A stretch of DNA of 64,000 bases from Corynebacterium pseudodiphtheriticum DSM 44287. Lineage in GTDB: Bacteria; Actinomycetota; Actinomycetes; Mycobacteriales; Mycobacteriaceae. Positions 1 to 8,854 of the stretch are shown here, piece after piece. The stretch's first letter is position 1; each line of letters begins with the position of its first letter. The notes under the pieces were generated by a model. The model did not search any database. It saw only the letters and a list, made by a program, of their open reading frames with translations, and was not told where the DNA came from. Location: positions 1-64,000 of the forward strand of contig NZ_JIAH01000013.1 of the NCBI RefSeq assembly GCF_000688415.1, in the 5' to 3' direction. The translations under genes and the position numbers were made by a program.

Positions 1-2
1 CC

Positions 3-1256
3 ATCATCGAAATCCTCGCCGAAGAAGACGACACCGTCGAGGTCGGAGAAGTCATCGTCCGCGTTGGCGACGAAAACGCCGCAGCAGACGACTCCAACGA
101 ATCCGACGATTCAAAGGATGCAGACAAGAAATCCGCAGACAAGAAGTCCGAGGATAAAGAAGCCGGGTCTGCGAAGAACGATTCTGCGAAGAACGATTCT
201 GCGAAGAAGGATTCTGCGGACAAGAAGCAAGACTCCGACCAAGAAACCAAGAAGGCTAACGAGGGAGCCGCGAAGGATTCAGCGAAGAAGAATTCCGGAA
301 AGGTTCCTTACGTCACCCCGCTGGTACGCAAACTGGCAGATAAGCACGGCGTTGACCTGAGCTCACTGGAAGGTACTGGCGTCGGTGGTCGCATCCGTAA
401 GCAGGATGTTATGGCTGCTGTCGAAGGTAGCTCGGCTGATTCTTCTGCCCAGGACTCTGCGCAGTCTTCCGAAAAGGATGCGAAGAAGGCGGGCTCGAAC
501 TGGTCCACCAAGTCAGTGGATCCAGAAAAGGCTGAGCTGCGCGGCACCACGCAAAAGGTTAACCGCATCCGCCAGATCACCGCAGAAAAGATGGTGGAAG
601 CGCTGCAGATTTCCGCTCAGCTGACCCACGTGCAGGAAATCGACATGACTGCTGTGTCGAACCTGCGCAAGGCCAACAAGCAGGCTTTCGCGGACAAGCA
701 CGGTTCGAAGTTGACCTTCCTGCCATTCTTCGTCAAGGCCACCGTCGAAGCCCTGGTATCCCATCCGAACGTCAACGCCTCCTACAACGCTGAAAAGAAG
801 GAGATGACCTACCACGCCGACGTCAACGTCGCCATCGCGGTGGATACTCCTAAGGGCTTGTTGACTCCAGTGATCAAGAAGGCACAGGACAAGTCCTTGC
901 CTGAGATCGCCGCTGAGATCATCGACTTGGCTGACCGCGCACGCAACAACAAGTTGAAGCCAAATGACCTCACTGGCGCTACCTTCACGGTCACCAATAT
1001 TGGTTCCGAAGGTGCGTTGCTGGATACCCCGATTCTGGTTCCGCCACAGGCCGGCATCCTGGGAACGGCAGTCATCGAAAAGCGCCCAGTCGTCGTTACC
1101 GAAGACGGCCAGGACGCTATCGCGATCCGCCAGATGTGCTACTTGCCTTTCACCTACGACCACCAGGTCGTCGACGGTGCCGACGCAGGTCGTTTCATCA
1201 CCACCATCAAGGATCGTCTTGAAACTGCAGACTTCGAGGCTGATTTGGACCTATAA
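3..1256 (+). CDS. aceF: Dihydrolipoamide acyltransferase (E2), 5' end outside window
   Basis: This is the E2 core subunit of a 2-oxoacid dehydrogenase complex, moving acyl groups from lipoyl-lysine to CoA in the cytoplasm. The reading frame is open from the window edge (417 residues visible). It starts inside the last lipoyl domain (ILAEEDDTVEVGEVIVRVG), then has a Lys/Asp/Ser-rich linker (about residues 25-98), a peripheral-subunit-binding domain (VPYVTPLVRKLADKHGVDL, ending KQDVMAAVEG) and the catalytic domain with the HxxxDG motif (HQVVDG) near the C-terminus. The lipB and lipA genes downstream supply its lipoyl cofactor. In C. glutamicum the single E2, AceF, serves both pyruvate and 2-oxoglutarate dehydrogenase; genomes often label it sucB. 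Substrate choice cannot be read from this fragment. Confidence 0.93.
   Translation: MIEILAEEDDTVEVGEVIVRVGDENAAADDSNESDDSKDADKKSADKKSEDKEAGSAKNDSAKNDSAKKDSADKKQDSDQETKKANEGAAKDSAKKNSGKVPYVTPLVRKLADKHGVDLSSLEGTGVGGRIRKQDVMAAVEGSSADSSAQDSAQSSEKDAKKAGSNWSTKSVDPEKAELRGTTQKVNRIRQITAEKMVEALQISAQLTHVQEIDMTAVSNLRKANKQAFADKHGSKLTFLPFFVKATVEALVSHPNVNASYNAEKKEMTYHADVNVAIAVDTPKGLLTPVIKKAQDKSLPEIAAEIIDLADRARNNKLKPNDLTGATFTVTNIGSEGALLDTPILVPPQAGILGTAVIEKRPVVVTEDGQDAIAIRQMCYLPFTYDHQVVDGADAGRFITTIKDRLETADFEADLDL
171..215 (+). repeat. 15-bp tandem repeat in the E2 linker
   Basis: Three consecutive 15-base units (GCGAAGAACGATTCT, twice perfect, the third with one change) encode AKNDS/AKKDS in the flexible interdomain linker. 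The reading frame is preserved whatever the copy number, so linker length could vary between strains. Confidence 0.8.
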
Positions 1257-1330
1257 ATCGGTCCCCATTCTCTGGATAAACTCCGGAGGACCAATCGCCT
1301 AGCGCTGCTAAGCAGCTAGCTGGTGCGCAC

Positions 1331-1400
1331 ACCGGGCCTTCCCTCTGTTAGCTCCTGTTCTCGTTACAGGACGCAGAGCAGGAAGGCCCGGTTTTCGTGT
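1331..1400 (+). terminator. Rho-independent terminator after aceF
   Basis: The arm ACCGGGCCTTCC (1331-1342) pairs with GGAAGGCCCGGT (1381-1392); CTCTG and CAGAG can extend the stem inward. A TTTTCGTGTT stretch follows. It lies 75 bases after the aceF stop codon. Confidence 0.8.
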
Positions 1401-1540
1401 TATGAGCTGAATCACGTAACATAACGGTCATCATGTTAAGCACAGTCACATGACCGCACAAGGTAATGAAAGATCACAAACACCGCCGGTCTTGTCGGCG
1501 GTCATCGACACACGATCTCCAGTAGCCAAAAGAGGAACAC

Positions 1541-2755
1541 ATGCGTATCAGCGATTGGTTAAGAGTTGGCTTAGGTATGTTCGTCGTCGCATTCGGCGCC
1601 AACGCCTTTGCTCCACTGATGGTTTCCTACCGCCTGGAAGCCGGGCTTAGCGACGGCCAGGTGACAGCTTTCCTCGCCATCTACATCGTGGGCCTTATCC
1701 CCGCTCTGATCATTGGTGGCCCGCTATCAGATAGCTACGGTCGCCGTGCGCTGATTCGCCCCGCACTGGTGCTCTCCTTTTTCGGTTCCGCAGTTTTGGC
1801 ACTCGGTGCTTTCGGCCCGGCATTTTTTATCGGCGCTGGCCGCTTCATCACAGGTTTAGCTACCGGCCTGGTTATGGCCTCCGGCGCAGCCTGGCTGAAG
1901 CAGCTATCAGCTGGACCATCAATCCAGGGTGCGCGCCGCGCGACCATCGCTCTTACTTCCGGTTTTGCTGGCGGACCTCTGGTGGCGGGTCTAGTTGCTG
2001 AGTTTTTACCAAAGCCTGATTTGTTCCCCTACCTGCTGCACCTAGTACTAGTAACTCTCATTACTCCGCTGGTATGGAACACCCCGACGGTTACTACTGG
2101 TAGTTCCGGCAAGGGCAAACTGTTTGCCAGCCAGGTAGCCACCAAGCGTTTTTGGCTTACCCTAGGCTTGTCCGGTCCGTGGGTATTCGGTGCGGCTTCA
2201 ACAGCCTTCGCAGTCAACACCCGTTTACTAGAAGCACAGATGGACCATCCGGTCGTCTACACCGGCTCGATCGCTTGTTTGGCTATGGTCTTCGGCAATC
2301 TGATTCAGCGGTTCGTTGGCACCTCGCGCACCTACCCGCCAGCGGTCTATGGTCTGTCACTGATCATCGTTGGTATGCTGTGTTCAATCTGCGTTGCCCT
2401 CTGGCAAGATTCCATCGTTGGTGTCATCTTCGGGTTGCTAGCGACTATCCCGCTGGGTTTCGCCTACGGCATCCTCATGTCGTCGGGACTACAGGAAGCA
2501 CAGCGTCAAGCCCCAGACGAAGAACTGGGTGCCGCCAGCGCGTCGTTCTATTCGTTGACCTATATCGGCTTCGTCTTCCCGTTTGTCATCTCTATTTTGG
2601 GGCCAGCAATTGGTTACATCATGTGCTTCGCATTTGGTATCGCAATGGCATTGTTTACCATCTTCATGGTGTTACGCTTCGACGGTCGGTTTTTCAAAAA
2701 ATCCCGGCGGCAGACACAGAAAGACTCGGAAACCACGAATGTAGCCCGCAGCTAG
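1541..2755 (+). CDS. MFS transporter
   Basis: This 404-residue membrane protein has the alternating hydrophobic segments of a 12-helix major facilitator. The loop after the second helix (GGPLSDSYGRRALIRP) matches the MFS motif-A pattern GxLaDrxGrr. The N-terminus (MRISDWLRVGLGMFVVAFGANAF) enters the first helix directly, and the C-terminus ends in a basic tail. The start is supported by AGAGGA eight bases upstream. The gene sits between aceF and lipB, which are neighbours in C. glutamicum, so it may be a lineage-specific insertion; its stop codon lies 45 bases before the lipB start. The substrate is unknown. Confidence 0.85.
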   Translation: MRISDWLRVGLGMFVVAFGANAFAPLMVSYRLEAGLSDGQVTAFLAIYIVGLIPALIIGGPLSDSYGRRALIRPALVLSFFGSAVLALGAFGPAFFIGAGRFITGLATGLVMASGAAWLKQLSAGPSIQGARRATIALTSGFAGGPLVAGLVAEFLPKPDLFPYLLHLVLVTLITPLVWNTPTVTTGSSGKGKLFASQVATKRFWLTLGLSGPWVFGAASTAFAVNTRLLEAQMDHPVVYTGSIACLAMVFGNLIQRFVGTSRTYPPAVYGLSLIIVGMLCSICVALWQDSIVGVIFGLLATIPLGFAYGILMSSGLQEAQRQAPDEELGAASASFYSLTYIGFVFPFVISILGPAIGYIMCFAFGIAMALFTIFMVLRFDGRFFKKSRRQTQKDSETTNVARS

Positions 2756-2787
2756 GTGCACGCGCGGCTTGCTCTGACAGGGCGCGT

Positions 2788-2793
2788 TAAAAT
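2788..2793 (+). promoter_or_regulatory. Candidate -10 box for leaderless lipB
   Basis: TAAAAT lies seven bases before the ATG at 2801, so transcription would begin at or next to that start codon. No purine-rich ribosome site precedes it. This hexamer contains the first bases of the in-frame ATG at 2792, which argues against that codon as the start. Confidence 0.45.
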
Positions 2794-2800
2794 GAGCACT

Positions 2801-3562
2801 ATGACTGCCCCGCGTGCTCCGTTTTTCCCCGCTGACCGTTCCATTCGTGCCGAAGAAGCCCTAGAGATTCAAAAGCTAGGAACCGTGGATTACCAAGAAG
2901 CTTGGGAGCTGCAAGCGAAATTAGCCAGGCAACGTGCCGACGGAGAGATTCCGGATCAGCTGTTATTTCTCGAGCACCCGGATGTCTACACCGCTGGCAA
3001 AAGAACCCAACCTTCCGATATGCCCACTAATGGCTTGCCGACGATCAAGGTCGACCGCGGTGGCCGCATAACGTGGCACGGTCGCGGGCAATTAGTCGTC
3101 TACCCCATCATCAAGCTCGCAGAACCGGTCGATGTAGTCGATTACGTGCGTCGCTTAGAAGAAGCCGTCATCGACGCACTGACTACGTTCGGCACCCAAA
3201 AAGTGGGCCGAATTGCAGGCCGCTCCGGCGTTTGGGTTCCGCACAGCGTGTCCGCCGTCGACAAGAATGCTTCCAGCAGGGACCGCAAGATCGCGGCACT
3301 GGGCATCCGCGTCACTCGTGGCGTCACCATGCATGGGCTGTCGCTGAACTGCAATAACTCGCTGGAATTTTATGAGCACATCGTCGCTTGTGGCATTGAC
3401 GACGCGGATGTCACCACCTTGTCCTTGGAACATGGACGGGAGGTTACTACTGAAGAAATGATCCCACTACTACACAAGTCATTGGTGCGTGCACTGGCCG
3501 GTGACTTAGCCGTTAGCGATCACAGTTTGGATAGTTCGCGAGTCGGCCCATCCCCGCAATAA
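2801..3562 (+). CDS. lipB: Lipoyl(octanoyl) transferase
   Basis: LipB transfers octanoate from octanoyl-ACP to the lipoyl domains of E2 and GcvH proteins. The 253-residue product has the family signature [17 protein letters not shown], where HGPGQ is more usual, followed by [12 protein letters not shown] with the catalytic lysine, MHGLSLNCN, and the cysteine in VACGI. The frame is open from GTG 2756 and contains ATG 2792; I chose ATG 2801 because [16 protein letters not shown] resembles the N-terminus I recall for C. glutamicum LipB and because a -10-like box ends seven bases upstream. lipA follows after 54 bases, so the two steps of lipoate synthesis are adjacent. Confidence 0.95.
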   Translation: MTAPRAPFFPADRSIRAEEALEIQKLGTVDYQEAWELQAKLARQRADGEIPDQLLFLEHPDVYTAGKRTQPSDMPTNGLPTIKVDRGGRITWHGRGQLVVYPIIKLAEPVDVVDYVRRLEEAVIDALTTFGTQKVGRIAGRSGVWVPHSVSAVDKNASSRDRKIAALGIRVTRGVTMHGLSLNCNNSLEFYEHIVACGIDDADVTTLSLEHGREVTTEEMIPLLHKSLVRALAGDLAVSDHSLDSSRVGPSPQ

Positions 3563-3616
3563 GGCACAGCGAACCCTGTTCGTCAGAAGCTACAACAAGG
3601 CGTAGGCTGGGGCATT

Positions 3617-4660
3617 ATGAGTGTCACCCCCGAAGGGCGCAAACTGCTGCGCATTGAGAAGCGGAACGCAGAAAATCCTATCGAGAAGAAGCCACGCTGG
3701 ATCCGTAACCAGGTCCGCAACGGCCCGGAATATAAAGACATGAAGGCCAAGGTCGCCGGCGCAGGCTTGCATACCGTGTGCCAAGAGGCTGGCTGCCCGA
3801 ATATTCACGAGTGCTGGGAGTCGCGTGAGGCCACCTTCTTGATCGGCGGCGATTTGTGTACTCGCAGGTGCGACTTCTGCGATATTAAAACCGGTAAACC
3901 TGGTTTGTTAGATACCGACGAACCACGCCGCGTAGCGGAAAATATCCGCGAAATGGATCTGAACTACACCACTGTCACTGGTGTTACTCGTGATGATCTG
4001 AAGGATGAAGGCGCCTGGTTGTACGCAGAGATTGTGCGGAAGATCCGGGAGTTAAACCCGAATACCGGTATTGAAAACCTAACTCCTGATTTTTCTGGCA
4101 AACCGGATCTGCTGCAAGAGGTTTTCGAAGCCGAACCAGAGGTTTTCGCGCATAACCTGGAAACAGTGCCACGCATCTTCAAGCGCATTCGTCCGGCGTT
4201 TCGTTATGATCGCTCGCTCGATGTTATTCGTCAGGCACACGATTATGGCTTAATTACCAAGTCCAACCTGATCTTGGGCATGGGCGAGACCGAGCAGGAA
4301 GTTCTCGATACCTTGCAGGATCTGCGTGATGCGGGAACCGACATCATCACCATCACGCAGTACCTACGCCCAGGGCCTCTGTTCCACCCAATTGACCGCT
4401 GGGTTCGACCAGAAGAATTTGTGGAACATTCCAAGGCCGCCCGCGAAATGGGCTACGGCGCTGTCATGGCTGGTCCGCTGGTGCGTTCCTCCTACCGCGC
4501 TGGCAAATTGTATGTGCAGGCGATGCAGGCTCGCGGCCGTGAACTGCCAGAGCGATTGTCTCACTTGCAGGAGACTTCGCAAGGCCCAACCGCGCAGGAA
4601 GCTTCTTCCCTGTTAAGCAAATATGGCGCTTCCCAGGAGACCCCGGTAACCACCCGCTAA
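3617..4660 (+). CDS. lipA: Lipoyl synthase
   Basis: LipA is a radical-SAM enzyme that inserts two sulfur atoms into protein-bound octanoate. All family cysteines are visible: the auxiliary-cluster set [12 protein letters not shown] (C-x4-C-x5-C) and the radical-SAM set CTRRCDFC (CxxxCxxC). The product is 347 residues, typical for actinobacteria. It is followed by a complex hairpin region that ends transcription. With lipB it forms the lipoylation pair serving the E2 protein encoded upstream. Confidence 0.97.
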   Translation: MSVTPEGRKLLRIEKRNAENPIEKKPRWIRNQVRNGPEYKDMKAKVAGAGLHTVCQEAGCPNIHECWESREATFLIGGDLCTRRCDFCDIKTGKPGLLDTDEPRRVAENIREMDLNYTTVTGVTRDDLKDEGAWLYAEIVRKIRELNPNTGIENLTPDFSGKPDLLQEVFEAEPEVFAHNLETVPRIFKRIRPAFRYDRSLDVIRQAHDYGLITKSNLILGMGETEQEVLDTLQDLRDAGTDIITITQYLRPGPLFHPIDRWVRPEEFVEHSKAAREMGYGAVMAGPLVRSSYRAGKLYVQAMQARGRELPERLSHLQETSQGPTAQEASSLLSKYGASQETPVTTR

Positions 4661-4690
4661 GGGCCGTGGATACTAGCTCTTCTACGGAGG

Positions 4691-4768
4691 AGCGCACCCC
4701 GGATAGCAGCGCAGGGGTGCGCTGCTATCCGGCAACGCGCTTCGGGTCCTGCCCGGGGCGCGTTTTCT
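4691..4768 (+). terminator. Overlapping alternative hairpins and terminator after lipA
   Basis: Hairpin A pairs AGCGCACCCC (4691-4700) with GGGGTGCGCT (4714-4723). Hairpin B pairs CCGGATAGCAGCGCA (4699-4713) with its perfect complement (4718-4732) around a GGGG loop. They share bases and cannot both form. A third stem pairs AACGCGC (4734-4740) with GCGCGTT (4758-4764) and runs into TTTTCT, resembling an intrinsic terminator. Confidence 0.6.
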
Positions 4769-4842
4769 CGTGGACACTTACTAGTGCGAGTGCTGATTAG
4801 TATGAGTGCTGACAGCGTTTTCTAAATTGATTGACTACCCCC

Positions 4843-4848
4843 TAAAGT
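4843..4848 (+). promoter_or_regulatory. Candidate -10 box for the DUF4191 gene
   Basis: TAAAGT ends seven bases before ATG 4856 with no ribosome site between, the pattern of a leaderless start. Confidence 0.4.
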
Positions 4849-4855
4849 GAGAGAC

Positions 4856-5635
4856 ATGGCAAAAGACGACAAGGCGAAGCTGAAAGCCCAAAAGCGCGAG
4901 GCAAAACAGGCTAAAAAGGCGCAACGCAAACAAACACGCTCGCAAATGTGGCAAGCGTTTAATATGCAGCGTAAGGAAGATAAAGCGCTGATCCCGCTGA
5001 TGTTGCTGGCGGTAGTTGGCATCGCCGTGGCGTTTTTCTTCATCGGCATGTTGTGGGGCGGCCAGTGGTTTACTTTGCCTTTCGGCATCGTATTAGGTGC
5101 TGTCGTGGCCATGTGGATCTTCACTCGTCGTCTGCAGTCCTCAATGTACAAGCGCGTAGAGGATCAACCGGGTGCTGCTGGCTGGACCTTGGATAACCTT
5201 CGGAACACCTTTGGCATCGTCTGGTTTAGCAAGCAAGGTGTAGGCATGACGCGTCAGCAGGATTTGCTGCACCGCGTTGTCGGCAACCCGGGCGTGGTTT
5301 TTGTCGGTGAGGGCAACCCGAAGCGCTTAGAGAAGATCGTCGACAAGGAACGTCGCCGTATTGATCGCATCGCTGGTGGAGTTCCGGTACATGTGATTTA
5401 CACCGGCACCGGTGAAGACCAGGTTCCACTCAGCAAACTGCAGCGTAAACTGCTGAAGTTGCCACGTAACTACAGCAAAACTGAGGTCTACGACATCAAC
5501 GCCCGCATCGAAGCCATGGATGCTGCAGCTGGCCCCGGTGCCGGTATGCCCAAAGGCCCGCTGCCCAGCCAGGCACAGAACCCTTCGGGCATGAACCGCC
5601 GCATGCGTCGTATGAACGCGAAAAAGGGAAAATAA
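4856..5635 (+). CDS. DUF4191-family membrane protein
   Basis: The 259-residue protein opens with a strongly basic stretch (AKDDKAKLKAQKREAKQAKK), followed by two adjacent membrane helices (about residues 46-66 and 73-92). A long soluble part follows (FSKQGVGMTRQQDLLHRVVG, then GVVFVGEGNPKRLEKIV), and it ends in a basic tail (MNRRMRRMNAKKGK). This is the DUF4191 family that follows lipA in mycolata; its role is unknown. I chose ATG 4856 over GTG 4847 because MAKDDKAK is the typical start and a -10-like box precedes it at leaderless distance. It converges with the RDD gene with only six bases between the stop codons. Confidence 0.85.
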   Translation: MAKDDKAKLKAQKREAKQAKKAQRKQTRSQMWQAFNMQRKEDKALIPLMLLAVVGIAVAFFFIGMLWGGQWFTLPFGIVLGAVVAMWIFTRRLQSSMYKRVEDQPGAAGWTLDNLRNTFGIVWFSKQGVGMTRQQDLLHRVVGNPGVVFVGEGNPKRLEKIVDKERRRIDRIAGGVPVHVIYTGTGEDQVPLSKLQRKLLKLPRNYSKTEVYDINARIEAMDAAAGPGAGMPKGPLPSQAQNPSGMNRRMRRMNAKKGK

Positions 5636-5641
5636 CTCCAG

Positions 5642-6130
5642 CTAGTTCGTGCGAATAACGGTGGTTCCTGTCGCACGGTCGTGCATGCCACGGCCGTCGG
5701 AATCCACCATCACAGCCGGGAAAAAACATGCGGTAAGCAAGGTGCGCACCACTGCCCGCCATAGGCCGACACGTTCTTCTGCATCAACCCGCGCAACCCC
5801 CATGCCGAGCAACATCATGCCCGGGGTGCGGGCAAACAACCAGCCGCACACAATTCCCATAACAATCCAGAGCACATAATTCCATGTGGTGGTTGCTCCT
5901 TGGCTCACGTCGCCAAGTCCCAGGCCATAGCGCAAACCAAAAGCCAGCGCCAAGGCAACAAACCAGTCAATAAGCACCGCTAGCGCGCGTTTACCCACCG
6001 GTGCCATAGATCCGCGACCATGCCGCGGCATGCCAAGTTTTTCGCCTGGCCACCGACTTGGCGCATTGGGATCTTCATTTTCACCGGGAATGGCCGGCCC
6101 ATCGAGCCAGCTTCGCTTTCTTTCCGCCAT
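5642..6130 (-). CDS. RDD-family membrane protein
   Basis: The 162-residue protein carries the RDD-family pattern GKRALAVLIDWFVALALAFG, a basic entry and an in-helix Asp. Further helices follow (NYVLWIVMGIVCGWLF), then RTPGMMLLGMGVARVD and RTLLTACFFPAVM. The start MAERKRSWLDGPAIPGE is chosen over an upstream in-frame ATG because a TAGATT box ends seven bases before it and the upstream extension has no membrane or domain character. RDD proteins are small membrane proteins of mostly unknown function. It converges with the DUF4191 gene. Confidence 0.85.
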   Translation of the reverse strand: MAERKRSWLDGPAIPGENEDPNAPSRWPGEKLGMPRHGRGSMAPVGKRALAVLIDWFVALALAFGLRYGLGLGDVSQGATTTWNYVLWIVMGIVCGWLFARTPGMMLLGMGVARVDAEERVGLWRAVVRTLLTACFFPAVMVDSDGRGMHDRATGTTVIRTN

Positions 6131-6137
6131 GGTCTCT

Positions 6138-6143
6138 AATCTA
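6138..6143 (-). promoter_or_regulatory. Candidate -10 box for the RDD gene
   Basis: On the minus strand TAGATT is followed by AGAGACC and the ATG at 6130, consistent with a leaderless transcript. Confidence 0.4.
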
Positions 6144-6264
6144 CAAGCCAGGTTTAGGGCAGTGAAACCAGACAGAACATTCCTCGGCTGTCGCTGCCGC
6201 TTTCCTCGCCTGTCACTGCCGCTAACGATGCTTGCACCCGCTGCAGTGCTATCGGGCAATCCCG

Positions 6265-7197
6265 CTACCGCAGCGTTGCAACCCGCTGGTGAATTTCCCG
6301 GCCCATGGCCGCTTGGCCCGCCGCAGTGGGGTGAAATGGGAACGACCCGGTTTCAATACCAGTCAGATCCACCCAGCGTTGTTGTGGTTGTGCACACACG
6401 GTGTGCTTGTCGACGTCATCAGGCAACACAAATTCCGCACCATTGCGGTGGGCGGCTTCTGCAAGTGCGTGGTTGAGCTGGTGAGTCACGCTTTGCAACC
6501 ACGTGCGGTCGGTTCCCGAAATCGCGGCGATTTCTGCACAGTCATCCCAAGCTGCGAGCAAAGGCAAATAGCCTGTCATTATCACCCGCGCCTGTGGGGC
6601 CTCGTTTTCGATGGCCTGAAAAACCTGGTCCAAACGATCAGAAACCACGCCGATTTCGTGCGCTACCTTGCGGTCCAAAAAAGTACTGCAATTGGACGGC
6701 TCACCGGTGTGCATCGCTGTCTGGGCACACCACACGAGTTCCCCGAAGCCAATATCATTGCCCCCAATCGTCAGGGTAACGAGCTCTACCGGCTGTTCGG
6801 TTTCACGCAAAGCATTTAATTGTGCGGGTACTTCTACCCCGCCGGCTTCGCGGGTTTCTGAAAGATTATCAATAATCGCGCCCTGGCAGCTGCGGTCAAT
6901 AGCAGTATCCGTTCCCAGCAACTCCGCGACTATTGCTGGGTAATTATCTGGCGAGCGCCGGCAAAAATCAGCAACCGGATCATCTGGGCGTTGCGCACCA
7001 GCACGCGAGGCCATGGAAGCAAAAGAATCGCCGAGGGCCACATACGTTCCAATTCCATTGGCACCTAAGTGTTCCACTGGATTTGTCTGCTCGTGGGCAG
7101 GCGGTTGGCTTTCGGAAGAGGTGATGCTGCATGCAGTCAGCGCTAATGCACTAACCATAAGCCCGGCCCAGGTGCCACCAAGCCGGGTATTAGCCAT
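6265..7197 (-). CDS. Secreted SGNH-fold hydrolase lipoprotein
   Basis: The 310-residue protein starts with a lipoprotein signal (MANTRLGGTWAGLMVSALAL then TAC), so it is probably lipid-anchored outside the membrane. The SGNH blocks are present: YVALGDSFAS with the nucleophilic Ser, TIGGNDIGFG, and FPFHPTAAGQAAM with the C-terminal His. Five or more cysteines suggest disulfides in the exported enzyme. Family members hydrolyse esters of lipids or acylated cell-wall molecules; the substrate here is unknown. The start codon overlaps the end of the Nudix gene by eight bases, implying translational coupling. Confidence 0.88.
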   Translation of the reverse strand: MANTRLGGTWAGLMVSALALTACSITSSESQPPAHEQTNPVEHLGANGIGTYVALGDSFASMASRAGAQRPDDPVADFCRRSPDNYPAIVAELLGTDTAIDRSCQGAIIDNLSETREAGGVEVPAQLNALRETEQPVELVTLTIGGNDIGFGELVWCAQTAMHTGEPSNCSTFLDRKVAHEIGVVSDRLDQVFQAIENEAPQARVIMTGYLPLLAAWDDCAEIAAISGTDRTWLQSVTHQLNHALAEAAHRNGAEFVLPDDVDKHTVCAQPQQRWVDLTGIETGSFPFHPTAAGQAAMGREIHQRVATLR

Positions 7198-7729
7198 TCC
7201 GCTTTGTGAATCCTAAGCGTGGGCGAAAACGAGCCGGGTTTTTCATATGCGCTACTGCATCAGCGATAACCAGCCTGTGGCGGGCCGATACAGACTGTGG
7301 CAACTGGGCTACGGAACACCATTGCACAGCAACGGATTCATCGTCAGCTACCACCGGCTGCTGATCGTAGTCTCCGAGCAACCTAGCAGATATCGCGGTG
7401 TCCATGAACTGGCACACGTCGCCATTGGGGTAGGTTACTGGCCCCACCGCGCCGGTGCCGAGCAAGGCAACTGGTTCGATGTCCAACCCAGTTTCTTCTT
7501 TTACCTCCCGCACAGCAGTAGCGTGCGGTTGTTCACCGGGTTCGCATATGCCACCAATCGGCGTCCAATCGCCAGTATCGGCACGCTTAACCAACAGCAC
7601 CGTCGGAACCTCCCAAATGGGAGCATCGGCAGGCACTTCGCGTATCACCACCGTGGTAGTGGCTGGAACCCACAAGGGTGCATTGCCGATATGTTCACGC
7701 AGTTGGGTAATAAATTCCGGGGTTGCCAT
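7190..7729 (-). CDS. Nudix hydrolase
   Basis: The 179-residue cytoplasmic protein has the Nudix box GGICEPGEQPHATAVREVKE followed by ETGLD, matching Gx5Ex7REUxEExGU. The preceding sequence (VVIREVPADAPIWEVPTVLL) is the usual first strand region. The substrate, a nucleoside diphosphate linked to X, cannot be told. A TAGAAT hexamer ends six bases before the ATG, so it may be leaderless. It overlaps the SGNH lipoprotein gene, so the two are probably co-transcribed. Confidence 0.9.
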   Translation of the reverse strand: MATPEFITQLREHIGNAPLWVPATTTVVIREVPADAPIWEVPTVLLVKRADTGDWTPIGGICEPGEQPHATAVREVKEETGLDIEPVALLGTGAVGPVTYPNGDVCQFMDTAISARLLGDYDQQPVVADDESVAVQWCSVAQLPQSVSARHRLVIADAVAHMKNPARFRPRLGFTKRNG

Positions 7730-7735
7730 ATCCGT

Positions 7736-7741
7736 ATTCTA
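7736..7741 (-). promoter_or_regulatory. Candidate -10 box for the Nudix-SGNH operon
   Basis: The minus-strand sequence TAGAAT-ACGGAT-ATG places a -10-like hexamer at leaderless distance from the Nudix start. Confidence 0.4.
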
Positions 7742-7747
7742 GCTGGC

Positions 7748-8824
7748 TTACCAGGTTTCTGTATTCGCCGCAGCCTCGGGCACCACAGCGTTAATGATGC
7801 GCTGAAATTCAGTGGCCGGTGTATACGAGACGCTAATGTCTTCCCCGGCACTATCCCCGGCATTGTGCCCGGATTCTTCCAGGTGACACTGGTGTGTGGC
7901 CTGCTGCGTAGTGGTGCCGGAAACCAGCCCGACGATGACTTTTTCGCCATTTATTTCGGTATATACCGGCCCACCAGAATCACCAGTGGTCGCACACAAA
8001 GCCGCCCGCGCCGAACGCGCATTCAACACCGCGCCATCATGCGTGTTCAGCTTGCCTAGTGCCTGAGACGCCGTGGTGTGCCCGCACGTGGTACCCGTGA
8101 TCCTGCCATTCTTGCACACCTGTTCTGGCAGAAAATCAAGCCGTTCCGCGATTGCAGTCGGCATTGGGTGCACCGCAGCATCGGCCCCGCCGGCCAAACT
8201 GGCATCGTATGCATTAGCGTTGAGTTCGATAATCGCAACGTCTAAATCTGAAGAATTCAGGGTATACAAATCGGAATAGACAAAAGTACCGATCGGCTCT
8301 GCAGGCCAGCGGAATTTATTGTTGCCTTGGCCTGCCCACACCAAGTCGCCTTCGCGCCCACAGTGTGAGGCAGTAACGGCATAACCGGTGCCATTAGCAT
8401 CAGTAAACGAATACGCAACGGTACAAATATTGTAATTAAATTGCTCACCCGGTGCGGGCACATGGGTAGAAATATCAATGGGCGCTCCTGGCGCCAGCGG
8501 CGCATTCACTGGATGAATAATCCGAGTTTGCGATTCTGGTTCTCGGGGTAGGCGTTGGTTGTCCGCACCATTGAGTGCGTCGACTCGCGGCGGAGGCGCC
8601 AACCGGGGCTGTGCCACCGCTTGGTCATAATCACCTTGGGCTTCCTGGACTCCGGATCCCCCCGTAGCACCGCCGTTGCTGCCTGCTTGGTTTAGTTCGC
8701 CCGCACCAAAATAGGCAGTGCTGCAAGCCGTGGCGAACAGCACTGGAATGGCTAAAGCTGCCACAACACTGCCCCGCCGTGCGGCAGGGCGCGCTGCGTA
8801 ACTGTGCTGTTCATGCCCGGTCAT
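7748..8824 (-). CDS. S1 (trypsin-like) serine protease lipoprotein
   Basis: The 358-residue protein has a lipoprotein signal (VVAALAIPVLFATAC), a low-complexity Gly/Asn/Gln linker, and an S1 domain from about residue 125. The catalytic triad is visible: His in YAVTASHCGREGD, Asp in SSDLDVAIIELN, and Ser in CATTGDSGGPVY. It probably acts outside the membrane. Its stop lies 18 bases upstream of the Nudix start. TATACT ends eight bases before the ATG, another leaderless-type arrangement. It resembles in type, but not in tail, the second S1 protease at 37 kb. Confidence 0.88.
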   Translation of the reverse strand: MTGHEQHSYAARPAARRGSVVAALAIPVLFATACSTAYFGAGELNQAGSNGGATGGSGVQEAQGDYDQAVAQPRLAPPPRVDALNGADNQRLPREPESQTRIIHPVNAPLAPGAPIDISTHVPAPGEQFNYNICTVAYSFTDANGTGYAVTASHCGREGDLVWAGQGNNKFRWPAEPIGTFVYSDLYTLNSSDLDVAIIELNANAYDASLAGGADAAVHPMPTAIAERLDFLPEQVCKNGRITGTTCGHTTASQALGKLNTHDGAVLNARSARAALCATTGDSGGPVYTEINGEKVIVGLVSGTTTQQATHQCHLEESGHNAGDSAGEDISVSYTPATEFQRIINAVVPEAAANTETW

Positions 8825-8832
8825 AGCTACAG

Positions 8833-8838
8833 AGTATA
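8833..8838 (-). promoter_or_regulatory. Candidate -10 box for the S1 lipoprotein gene
   Basis: The minus strand reads TATACT, eight bases, then ATG at 8824. The hexamer is close to the -10 consensus. Confidence 0.4.
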
Positions 8839-8854
8839 ACCCGGCGAATACTAA

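Noticed and set aside
513-1163. 216-codon minus-strand open frame inside aceF
   Set aside because: It is antisense of a well-supported catalytic domain and has no domain character or ribosome site.
1431-1455. Possible GlxR site (TGTTA...TCACA) before the MFS gene
   Set aside because: The spacing is seven rather than six bases and one half is mismatched.
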